A stretch of 64,000 bases of DNA, taken from Desulforapulum autotrophicum HRM2 (lineage in GTDB: Bacteria > Desulfobacterota > Desulfobacteria > Desulfobacterales > Desulfobacteraceae). The stretch covers positions 2,356,001-2,420,000 of the forward strand of contig NC_012108.1 of the NCBI RefSeq assembly GCF_000020365.1. The letters are read 5' to 3'. Under the pieces are notes generated by a model. It had not been told where the DNA came from, ran no database searches, and saw only the letters and a program-made list of their open reading frames with translations. Positions 52,887 to 62,300 of this stretch are shown one piece after another. A program made the position numbers and the translations under genes. Numbering within the stretch: position 1 is the stretch's first letter; each line of letters starts with the position of its first letter.

Positions 52887-53993
52887 ATGGATGACACGAT
52901 TTACACCCGGCTACGCGAACACATTGACAGTATGCCGGCGGGATACCCGGCCACGGCATCCGGGGCAGAAATCAAAATGCTCAAAAAATTTTATACCCCT
53001 TTACAGGCCCGGATTGCCATGGCCGTAGGTCTGGTTCCGGAAACAGCCGAAACCATTGCCCAGCGCCTGGATATGGAACACGCTGAGGCGGTTAAAGAAA
53101 TCCATGCCATGGCCTCCCAGGGGAGCCTGTTCAGGATCACCACCCCCAAGGGCGCATTTTTTCGGCACCCCAACTTTATCATGGGGCTCTACGAATGGCA
53201 TGTCCATGCCGTGGACAGGGAAGTGGCTGAACTGGCAGACGATATTTACGAAGGGCTTTTTGAGCACCACTGGAAAAAACGTAAAACCAAACAGCTCCGG
53301 GTGGTGCCCGTTGAAACGTCGGTATCGGGCAAGGATACCGTAAAAAGTTATGATATGATACGGAATCTTGTCAAAGGTCCAGGCAACGGTCCCTATGCCG
53401 TGGCTCCCTGTATCTGCCGGGTGGAACAGACAAAAAAGGAGAATCCCGTGACCCGGCCCATGGAAACCTGTCTGGTTTTTGGTCTTGTGGCCCAATACTA
53501 CGTTGAAAACGGTATTGGCAGGTCCCTGACCCAGGACCAGCTCATGGAAAAAATAGATGAGTGCGAAGCCGCATGCCTGGTGCCTTTCAGTACCAATTCA
53601 AAAGAAATTGTCAACATGTGCATGTGTGACAATGAATCCTGCCAGTTGTTCAAGAACCTGGGAAAATTTCCCAAACCCGCCCAAGAAGTGCATGCAGCCT
53701 TTCACGCGGTCATTGATGGGACCGCCTGTAGCGGATGTAAAAAATGCACAAAAAAATGCCAGATCGATGCCATCCTTGCCACGGATATCCCGGCCCAGAA
53801 GAAAACCTTTGTCCACCAGGTGGACAGGGACCGTTGCATTGGATGCGGGCTTTGCGTGGGGGGCTGCCCAGAGCATGCGATTTCCATGGTGGAAAATGAC
53901 GTGTTTCCGGATGTGCCGGATAATGCCATGGAGATGAGTGTTCGCATGGCAAAAGAACGTATGGCTCTGGCTGAACACAAATCACGGGCATGA
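52887..53993 (+). CDS. [4Fe-4S] ferredoxin-type protein, first paralogue
   Basis: 368 residues; ATG at 52887 after TGAGGAG, although the frame extends back through the operators. N-terminal winged-helix-like part (about 1-100), a central domain with CICR and CMCDNESC, and two C-terminal [4Fe-4S] motifs, CSGCKKCTKKCQIDAI and CIGCGLCVGGCPEHAI. Cytoplasmic. The protein is paralogous over its whole length to the next one. It probably carries electrons for an acyl-CoA or aromatic-acid oxidoreductase acting with the downstream ligase; the partner is not in the window. Confidence 0.82.
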   Translation: MDDTIYTRLREHIDSMPAGYPATASGAEIKMLKKFYTPLQARIAMAVGLVPETAETIAQRLDMEHAEAVKEIHAMASQGSLFRITTPKGAFFRHPNFIMGLYEWHVHAVDREVAELADDIYEGLFEHHWKKRKTKQLRVVPVETSVSGKDTVKSYDMIRNLVKGPGNGPYAVAPCICRVEQTKKENPVTRPMETCLVFGLVAQYYVENGIGRSLTQDQLMEKIDECEAACLVPFSTNSKEIVNMCMCDNESCQLFKNLGKFPKPAQEVHAAFHAVIDGTACSGCKKCTKKCQIDAILATDIPAQKKTFVHQVDRDRCIGCGLCVGGCPEHAISMVENDVFPDVPDNAMEMSVRMAKERMALAEHKSRA

Positions 53994-54053
53994 TTCGTGG
54001 TGGAACTGTTCATGCCCTGGAATGATGATTTTTTTTTATACAGGAGGATGAAA

Positions 54054-55121
54054 ATGACAGACTCTGTTTTCAGAACATTGCAACAACGACTGGATAACTA
54101 TTCCATGGGATTTCCGGCCACCGCGTCCGGCATTGAAATTAAAATCCTGGAAAAACTGTTTTCCGTGGCAGATGCCGGGGTCTTCCTGGCATTGAGCCCG
54201 AAACTGGAAACACCCGAAGCCATTGCCCCAAGAATCGGTGAAACCCCAGAAAAGGCAGCCAGTATCCTGGCTGACATGTCAGACCGCGGTCTGCTGTTCT
54301 CCCTTAAACGGGGAGATACGATCCGGTACGGGGCCATCCCATTTGTCCACGGACTCTTTGAATTCCAGATTAACAAAATGGACAAAGAGCTGGCCGCCAT
54401 GGTCCGCCAGTACATGGTTGAAGAGTTCAAGAACGCCATGTCCTCGTCCCTGTCCAGTTTTCTGCGGGTGATTCCCGTGCACAAGTCCCTTGAATCCCGA
54501 ACCCGGGTGGCAGCCTATGACGATGCCATAAAAATTCTTGAAAAGGCAGATCCCATTGTGATTTCTGAATGTTCATGCCGGAAGTCATCCACTCTCCTTG
54601 ACAAGGCCTGCGGAAAGCCCCTTGAGGTTTGTTTCATGCTCGGATCCATGGGGCAGTACTATCTGGACCATGACATGGGACGAAGGATTGACATCAAGGA
54701 AGCCGGAGAAATCCTGGCCATGGCCCATGACGCCGGTCTGGTCACCCAGCCGGCCACGTCCAAGAATCCCAGTGGCATGTGCAATTGCTGCGGAGACTGC
54801 TGCGGACCTTTGACCTCCCTCAAGGGCCATCCCAAACCTGCAGACATGGTTTTTTCAAATCATTTTGCCAGGGTTGATTCGGATCTTTGCACAGGATGTG
54901 AAACCTGCCTGGAAAGATGTCAGATGGATGCTATTTTACTTGATCAAGATATGCATGCCCTGGTTAACAGGGATCGATGTATCGGATGCGGTCTCTGCGT
55001 CACCACCTGCCCCACGGCTGCCATCACCCTTGAGCAAAAGGACACAGACCTGTACCAGGTTCCCCCGGAAAACAGTTTTGAGCAAATGATGACCATGGCA
55101 CAAAAAAGAGGCGTTGTATAA
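54054..55121 (+). CDS. [4Fe-4S] ferredoxin-type protein, second paralogue
   Basis: 355 residues from ATG at 54054, six bases after AGGAGG. Same plan as its neighbour: shared N-terminal start (GFPATASGIEIKILEKL here, GYPATASGAEIKMLKKF there), central ECSCRKSS and a richer GMCNCCGDCCGP, and C-terminal CTGCETCLERCQMDAI and CIGCGLCVTTCPTAAI. The extra cysteines in the centre suggest a different or additional cluster. A tandem duplication whose copies have diverged. Lies 25 bp before the acyl-CoA ligase. Confidence 0.82.
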   Translation: MTDSVFRTLQQRLDNYSMGFPATASGIEIKILEKLFSVADAGVFLALSPKLETPEAIAPRIGETPEKAASILADMSDRGLLFSLKRGDTIRYGAIPFVHGLFEFQINKMDKELAAMVRQYMVEEFKNAMSSSLSSFLRVIPVHKSLESRTRVAAYDDAIKILEKADPIVISECSCRKSSTLLDKACGKPLEVCFMLGSMGQYYLDHDMGRRIDIKEAGEILAMAHDAGLVTQPATSKNPSGMCNCCGDCCGPLTSLKGHPKPADMVFSNHFARVDSDLCTGCETCLERCQMDAILLDQDMHALVNRDRCIGCGLCVTTCPTAAITLEQKDTDLYQVPPENSFEQMMTMAQKRGVV

Positions 55122-55146
55122 CCCGATAACGCGCAAAGGAGATAAA

Positions 55147-56880
55147 ATGACCCATCTGGACTGGCAGACCCCCTATTGGCCCCAAGGCGTGTCCCGCACC
55201 GTAAAAGATTATAAGTTTCCTTTGTTTCACCTTCTGGACCGATCCGCCCAGAAATATCCGGACAACGTATTTACCCTCTTTGCCGGGGCAACCAAAACCT
55301 ATGCCCAGGTCAAGGACACGGCCGACCGGGTTGCCAATTTTCTGGCCAACCAAGGCATAAAAAAGGGGGATAAGGTGGCGATCTTTCTTCCCAACCTGCC
55401 CCATTTTCCTGAAATTTTATTTGGGATTCTCAAAGCCGGTGCAACCGCCGTCAATTGCAACCCCACTTACACGGCCCCGGAACTCAACCACCAGCTCAAC
55501 GATTCAGAATCCAAAATAGTATTCTGCATGGATCATCCTGAATTTTATAAGAACACGGTGACTGCGGTTAAAGGCACGGGAGTTGAAACCGTTGTGGTCT
55601 GCAATATTAAATCCTATCTGCCCAGACTTAAGGGGTTTATCGGTGGGATTCTGGGTAAAATCCCAGGGGCGGACAGGATCGAACCCGGCCATCTTCGCTT
55701 TGATGATGTGGTGGCCAATGCCTTGCCCGTTCCCCCCGAGGTTTCCATTGATCCTGAAAACGATACCGCCATCATGCTCTATACCGGTGGGACCACAGGT
55801 CTGCCCAAGGGAGCCGAACTGGTTCATACCAATTTCACCTACAATGTCCTTGCCTCCCTTGAATGGTGCCGGCTGGTCCAGGAACCCGGGGGACAGCCTG
55901 AAACACTCCGGGAAGGTGACGCCCATTGCATCCTTGGCGTGCTGCCCTGGTACCACAGTTTTGGGCTCACCGGTGCCATGCTGGTGGCCTGCACCCTGGG
56001 GGCCAGGATTGTATGCATCCCTGACCCCAGGGCCGGAAACCCGCCCTTTACCGAAGTTCTCCAGTCCGTTCAAAAATATAAAACAACGTTCATGTCGGCT
56101 GTCCCCACCATTTTTGTAGCCTTTGCCAACCATCCCCACTTGAAAAAATATGATCTGTCGTCGTTCATGGGATGTATTTCAGGCGGTGCGCCGCTGCCCC
56201 CTGATGTGTGCCGGGAATTTGAAGACAAGACCGGCGCCATTATCTTTGAGGCATACGGATTAACAGAAACCGCTCCGGCCCTGACAGCCAATCCCACATT
56301 CACCGAGACCCGTAAAATTGGTTCCATCGGCTTTCCCTTGCCTGAAACCGATGTGAAAATTTTGAATATCAACGACCCCACCCAGGAAATGCCCCGGGGA
56401 GAAGACGGTGAACTTGCCGGCTGCGGCCCCCAGGTCATGAAGGGATACTGGAAGCGGCCCGATGCCAATGAAACCAGCTTTGTTGAGATTGATGGGTGTC
56501 GCTATTTTCTCACCGGAGATATCGGCCATATTGACGAAGACGGGTATGTGGTCATCACTGACCGGAAAAAGGATATGATCCTGGTAGGTGGATTCAACGT
56601 CTATCCCAGGGATGTGGAAGACATCCTCTTTACCCATCCCAAGGTGGAGCTGGTCGCCGTCATTGGTATCCCCCACGAAAAAAGCGGGGAACAGGTCAAG
56701 GCCTTTCTCAAGCTCAAGGAAGGTGAAACTGCCACCCAAGAGGAAATCATGGCCTTTTGCAGGGAACACATGGCCGGTTACAAACGGCCCAGACAGATTG
56801 AATTCAGGGATGAAATTCCCATGTCCAATGTGGGAAAGATCTTACGAAGGGTACTACGGGACGAAGAATTGAACAACTAA
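55147..56880 (+). CDS. Long-chain fatty acid-CoA ligase, FadD-like
   Basis: 577 residues from ATG at 55147, after AAAGGAG. AMP-binding enzyme: P-loop-like LYTGGTTGLPKGAE near 218, EAYGLTETAPAL near 375, GDIGHIDEDGYVVITDRKKD near 460, and MSNVGKILRRVLRDEE at the end with the catalytic Lys. Closest by eye to long-chain ligases of anaerobic fatty-acid oxidisers. Last gene of the TetR-controlled operon, so fatty-acid or related acid activation is the likely first step of the pathway. Confidence 0.88.
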   Translation: MTHLDWQTPYWPQGVSRTVKDYKFPLFHLLDRSAQKYPDNVFTLFAGATKTYAQVKDTADRVANFLANQGIKKGDKVAIFLPNLPHFPEILFGILKAGATAVNCNPTYTAPELNHQLNDSESKIVFCMDHPEFYKNTVTAVKGTGVETVVVCNIKSYLPRLKGFIGGILGKIPGADRIEPGHLRFDDVVANALPVPPEVSIDPENDTAIMLYTGGTTGLPKGAELVHTNFTYNVLASLEWCRLVQEPGGQPETLREGDAHCILGVLPWYHSFGLTGAMLVACTLGARIVCIPDPRAGNPPFTEVLQSVQKYKTTFMSAVPTIFVAFANHPHLKKYDLSSFMGCISGGAPLPPDVCREFEDKTGAIIFEAYGLTETAPALTANPTFTETRKIGSIGFPLPETDVKILNINDPTQEMPRGEDGELAGCGPQVMKGYWKRPDANETSFVEIDGCRYFLTGDIGHIDEDGYVVITDRKKDMILVGGFNVYPRDVEDILFTHPKVELVAVIGIPHEKSGEQVKAFLKLKEGETATQEEIMAFCREHMAGYKRPRQIEFRDEIPMSNVGKILRRVLRDEELNN

Positions 56881-56948
56881 GATTAAGGCCTGAAGTCGGG
56901 TTCTCTCACCGGGGAATCCGGCCTGCCCTGAACAGCCGGAGTCGGCAT

Positions 56949-57515
56949 CTACCACCTTCTTTTCCTGCCTGTGTCTATGTGAACAAAATCAGATTTAGGG
57001 TAGAAGCCGACGCCACCCCTGTTAAATTTGATGGCCAGGTCGCGCAGAACTTTTGTATCGAGATCTGCCAGTCGAATGTCCATGGCTCTTCCCTGCATGT
57101 GGTAGCTTTTTTTTGCAACGCCACTGCTCTTTTTCCGCAGGAACGCATTTGTTTTGGCGGACCTGTAGCCGGAGATGATCTCGTAGCATGAATGACTGCC
57201 GCAGTTGTGCTGAATGGTGGTAAGAACATCCAGAAGACGCCGGTCAATGCGGTGAACCTCCCCGGTGCGAAAATCCCGGAGAAAGTATTCAAGCTCCCTG
57301 CGCATTGAACCCTTATAAGTCTCGGGTGAATAATCCACCGAGATCCTTTCACCGGTATGGGTGTGATAGAACCTTAACGTCTTGGGTTCTGAAGGTGTGG
57401 CCAGAACAGATGAAGGCACTAACACAGCTGCCGCGATTTGGGCCGATGCCAGTAAAAAAAAACGTCTGCTTATTTTTCTTCCGTGGTTTTCACCAGAACT
57501 TGAGATTGATTTCAA
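56949..57515 (-). CDS. mepK: MepK-like peptidoglycan endopeptidase (DUF882)
   Basis: 188 residues. N-terminal Tat-like signal: Arg-Arg pair in KISRRFFLLA, then a hydrophobic stretch to about 40. M15-type zinc site: SGYRS, SYHMQGRAMDIRL and DFVHIDTG supply His and Asp ligands. E. coli MepK (YcbK) cuts 3-3 crosslinks made by LD-transpeptidases; its neighbour here is an LdtD-like transpeptidase, as in E. coli. 16 bp after that gene. Confidence 0.85.
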   Translation of the reverse strand: MKSISSSGENHGRKISRRFFLLASAQIAAAVLVPSSVLATPSEPKTLRFYHTHTGERISVDYSPETYKGSMRRELEYFLRDFRTGEVHRIDRRLLDVLTTIQHNCGSHSCYEIISGYRSAKTNAFLRKKSSGVAKKSYHMQGRAMDIRLADLDTKVLRDLAIKFNRGGVGFYPKSDFVHIDTGRKRRW

Positions 57516-57531
57516 GATTAAAAACGTTTCC

Positions 57532-59181
57532 TTATTTTATAATTAATGCTTTATATAACTTTTCATCCCTTCCATAAACGTCACCATTAAAAAGAATTTC
57601 ATCGTCTTTGTCAACCCATGCTGTTTGATATGTGATGTGCACAGGGACTGGCAGGCGAATCTTCAGCACCTTTCTTTTGCCCTGACTGATTAGATCATGA
57701 ATCTGTTCTATATTCCATTCACTGCCCTCTTCATCAAGGAGAAATACCGCCAGTTTTTCCGGTTCTGAAACCCTGATGCATCCATGACTGAATGATCGTT
57801 TTTGTTCTGAAAACAATCTTTTTGCCGGGGAATCATGGAGGTAGACGGAGTAGTGGTTGGGAAAGACAAATTTTACCCTGCCAAGAGCATTGGTTGGTCC
57901 TGGATCCTGGCGCAACTTGAACCTCGCCATCTCAGAGGGCGTGACCCGTTTCCAGTTGATGGCTGTTGAATCAATCTCAACTCCGTCTTTCTGCCAGTTG
58001 GAAAAAAGTCGAATGTTTTTTTCGACAAGGTAGCTGGGGTTTTTTCTCAGTCCCGGCAGGTCTTCGTTTACGGCAATGCTGGATGGCACATTCCAGTATG
58101 GGTTGAGTTCAAGATATTTGATCTTGTCACTGAAAACCGGGGTCTGATGCTGAAATTTTCCGACAATTACAGGCATGCTGAATTTGAGCTCACCTGTCTT
58201 GCAGGCGTAGAGACTGTAGTTTGCAATATTAACCAGAATATATTTATCCCCCAACCCATGATCCTGCCAGCGCCACCTTGCCATATTAATTTTTATCTGA
58301 TCCACCCGGTCTTCTGGAGACTTATTCAACTCCTGAATGGTATTTCTGCCAATAATGCCGTCCTGGACAAGGCCATGGGTCTGCTGAAAGAGAACCACCT
58401 TTTTCAGGAGCTCATGGTCATAGACAGAAGGTTCGGCACTCTTTGAAATTTCCTTGTTATCGTTTTCCAGCAGGGCAATTCTTTTTCTGATTTCAACTAT
58501 TCTTTCATCTTCATCGCCCGGTCTGATACTCTCCGTGCCGGATAGATCTTTCCACTTCCCGCTGTACTTCAGCAGGCCATAATGAAGAAGGCCTTTTCTA
58601 AGACCTCTGTATTGATGGTGTTGGGGCGGTAACGATTGAAAAAATTCATCAAGATTTTCCGTCGCAAGGATTGTCTCAACCATTTTCAGGGGGTCAAAGC
58701 CCCTTTCTCCGGCTTCGGCAAAGAGTTCCGGGTTGACCATGTAGGATTTAAGCTGACCATAGCTGACATCGTGGATATACTTCACCATGTTATAGGTCAG
58801 AAGCGTATCAAGCTTTGCCAGGGATTCAAGGCTTGGATCCGTCCACAAACCCTCTATCTTTTCCACCTGATAATCAGCAGGATCCAGCCCCTCTTTGTCT
58901 GCATACTTTAGATATCTTGCTATAATTTCTGCACGCATTCCTGGTCCATCTACCGAAACCCATAACGGTTTAGCGCCCAGTTCGTGGTAAATGGTCGCAA
59001 GACATACATCCTCACTGGCAATGGATGGTTTTTGATCCTTGAAACTGAGGAGTTCCACAGGATAGCACTCAAGGTGGTCAGCCATGGCCCTGGCAAGATC
59101 TTCTTCGCTGGCGATGCCATCTACAGCTGGCAACCATAAACACAGTAGCAGTACTATCCCACAAATTTTTATAATTCTCAT
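57532..59181 (-). CDS. ldtD: LD-transpeptidase, LdtD/YcbB-like
   Basis: 549 residues. Signal peptide (1-24), an N-terminal domain, a peptidoglycan-binding helix set (VVLFQQTHGLVQDGIIGRNT near 265), then the YkuD catalytic domain with the Cys motif SHGCIRVSEPEKLAVFLL near 470. Makes 3-3 crosslinks in peptidoglycan or anchors proteins to it. Size and domain plan match E. coli YcbB (615 residues) with a shorter N-terminus. Pairs with MepK, which cuts these crosslinks. Confidence 0.9.
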   Translation of the reverse strand: MRIIKICGIVLLLCLWLPAVDGIASEEDLARAMADHLECYPVELLSFKDQKPSIASEDVCLATIYHELGAKPLWVSVDGPGMRAEIIARYLKYADKEGLDPADYQVEKIEGLWTDPSLESLAKLDTLLTYNMVKYIHDVSYGQLKSYMVNPELFAEAGERGFDPLKMVETILATENLDEFFQSLPPQHHQYRGLRKGLLHYGLLKYSGKWKDLSGTESIRPGDEDERIVEIRKRIALLENDNKEISKSAEPSVYDHELLKKVVLFQQTHGLVQDGIIGRNTIQELNKSPEDRVDQIKINMARWRWQDHGLGDKYILVNIANYSLYACKTGELKFSMPVIVGKFQHQTPVFSDKIKYLELNPYWNVPSSIAVNEDLPGLRKNPSYLVEKNIRLFSNWQKDGVEIDSTAINWKRVTPSEMARFKLRQDPGPTNALGRVKFVFPNHYSVYLHDSPAKRLFSEQKRSFSHGCIRVSEPEKLAVFLLDEEGSEWNIEQIHDLISQGKRKVLKIRLPVPVHITYQTAWVDKDDEILFNGDVYGRDEKLYKALIIK

Positions 59182-59305
59182 TTTGACCGGCCTTGCCTTA
59201 CCGTTATTTTCTTGACTGGAATTGGTTTGTAATTTTATGGTGCGCCTTGCACACCTTGATTTTGCAATAAATTATATACCATGATGAAATATAGATAGAT
59301 ATAAA

Positions 59306-62300
59306 TTATCCCCTTTTTTCCTGGGTTGAATCGATTTTGCTTCTTTTTCCTATTCGAAGGGGTAAAGGGTACCAGATGGTTGGCCGGGTAAATTGCTGCC
59401 AGCCCCATTTGAAAATTCCCACGAGCCAGAAGGAGAACCATAGGGACCATATGAGCATTGAAATTCTGTAAAACACCATGGGGATTGACAAGACCCATGC
59501 CTGGGGCAATGTGGAAAGGTTTATATCCTGGTACCATCGCAGCAAACCACTGTTGGAGCCATTTCCGACAATGTTCATGTCGGGATGCCCCAGCAGCCCG
59601 TTGGAAATGGCATAGACCATGGATCCTATTGCAGCCAGTGTCAGGGTAATAATCCCGATCTGAATAAAATTAAACCTGTGCCCGGTGAAGTGTTCACAAC
59701 GCTTTTTGCGATCCAATGCAATGAGCCAGGCCACGACAATAAATCCAGCGGCCAGATGACTCATGGACAGACCAATACTCAGCAAAAGCCAGTGATAAAA
59801 CTTCAGTTGTGCCCAACCCGTCCTGGACAATCCCCCGGCCACAAGCACAAGAATGATGATAATCGACCAGAACAACACTGCCGGTCCAACCAGGGGGTCT
59901 CCTCCGACGAACAAGGGCCATCGGTCCCTGGGCATATGGATGTCAATACTTGAATTTACACTGGGGGCACCAAGATCAACACGGGGGCTCGTGTATCGCG
60001 TCATCATTCCCCTTGATTCAATCCATTTAAGTGCAATATCCTGTTGACCCGGGGTGATGGGAAGGGCAACATTCCTGCCGTCCTGGCGCACTGGCTGAAG
60101 TTTTCCCATGATTCTGACTTCCTGTAATGTGGCAGAAGATGGCAGGCGGATGGTATGCTGCCCTCCCTGGCTGCTTTTGATGGACATCCTCAGGCTTGCA
60201 GCCGTGGTTTTCTGGCCGGGCCGCAATTCAAGATGGCTATTTTCAATAGTCAATGTCTGCCCTTTGATTCCGGCCGGACGGGAAATATTCAGCCCGACGG
60301 TCTCCCCTGGCCATGGATGCCATGTCGGATACCAGCGGGTTCCGGTTTTATGCAGGATCACAGGAATGCCGTCATAGGTGAGATGAAAGATCGGACTCAC
60401 ATCAACTTTCCATATTTCAGTCCAGGTGCTGTTTTGTTGATGTATCAGGATTATCTGATCCGCGGGTTCTAAAAAAGATTCCCAGGTGATTGACTGCTGA
60501 TCGGCATGCAAATTGATTCTGGCAAAGCCATTTGCTACCCTGACCCCTTCAGTGGTAACTGATTCCCCTGGTATCAAAGGAATGTCAAGCAGGATTCCTG
60601 TGCCGGTGGGACTCAGGCGGGTGAGTGTGGTTTGAACTTTCCAGACAAGGCCTAAAAGCAGTGTCCGTTCTACTTTGACAAAAGGCGGAAGGACCCCTGT
60701 TTCCAAAACTTCCTGGTGTTTGTTGTTCTTTTCCACAATTCGTTTGAACTGCAGCTGGCCATCAAACGTACCGTCCGGGTTCACGCCTTCCACAGACCAC
60801 CCCTCCGCTGTAATGACAGCGGCATGGGGTTTTAAGGGAAAGGGCAACTGCAGGATATTCTGCTTTCGAACTGGCCCCACCAGGGTCACGATATGTTTCC
60901 CCGGGGGAACCATCATCCATAACCCGTTGTCCTTTCTTAAAAGACCTTTGGCCTGGATGCCGTCGATCATTACCCCTTGGGGCAACCAATGTTTTATGTG
61001 CCCTGGGATGGGAATAACGGTTGACAGTTTTGAGTCCATACGGGCGTTGATGGTGAGTTCATCTTCAAGGATATTAATATGAACATCTGAAATGTTCGAA
61101 CAGGAAGGAAAGCATTCGTCTTTTTCAAGCAGCCTCGCCTGCAGGGCATCGAGTAGTTGCGGGGAGGGAATTTCAGCGGCTTTTACAGGGGCCGGGCTCA
61201 GCCAAAACAGCACAAGAAAAGAGAAGATTTTTAACGCCTTAATGCCGGTAAAATGAATGCCAGAGCCTTTTTTAAACCTGATCCCGAACATGCCCAGTGC
61301 GAGCAACAGTATCAGAAAGACGCGCACAAAGCTCAGAACCAGATTTGTGCGTGGACCGATGAGGGTAAACGAGACGGCCTGATTACGGGTCACTGGTCCG
61401 GCCCAGTTAAAATGAATGGTTTCAAAAGGGAGCCACCTGGGCATACCCGGCCCTGTCTGGGTGAGGGATTTCGGATCATACTGCATGACCTGGGAACCAT
61501 AATCGGTGGCTGACTTGCCTTTCATCTCCACGGCCTTTCTGGCTCCAGATTCAGTCTTGGAAAACATTTCTTGCGGTGCCATTTCCTGTACACTGTCCAT
61601 TTGTGTGCGCATGGGCGATGCCAATGGTTTTTGTGACGCATATTCAACCATTGATGTCCGGGGGTTTTCCAGCTGGGGATACATCCCAATGCGCAGCGCC
61701 TGGACAGTGTAGGGAATGGCAATGGCAACAAGGGATAAAACAGCCATTCCCTGGTAAAATTTCACTATTTTTCTAAATTTTCCTTCGGGCAGGTATTTGA
61801 GCAAAGCCAGACCGATTAACAGCGCCAGCCAGACATAGACTGGAGCACCGGGTTCGTGATAGATCAGGACCAGGGTTAAAAAGGCAATTCCGGCCAGGGG
61901 TTTTGAAAAAAGCCGGGCAAGTGCAATAGTGAAAATTAAAACAATAAAAAAATCCAATAGGGTCCATTTTTTTATCCAGGTGCGGGGAATATTATCAATG
62001 CCGGTTGCATTCAGCAGTTTCCAGCCCGGGGGAAGGAAAAGGCGTCCCCTTACCTCTTGAAAATCATGATCCCATCCTGTGGCAGGAAGATTTGAAATTT
62101 TTCCCGGATAAACACTGTCTGCCACAAGATTTATCCGGCCGTTGCGAAGTTCAATGCCTGCCTTGTCAGATCCTTTCTGTTGGGTAATCAATTGTTCGAC
62201 ACCATCCAAATCAACCCTTCCAAGGGCGATGGACGGATCAATTTCCAGCCGCCAATTGGTGTTTTTCTGCCCTTTGATGGTGTCCTGAATCGTATATCCT

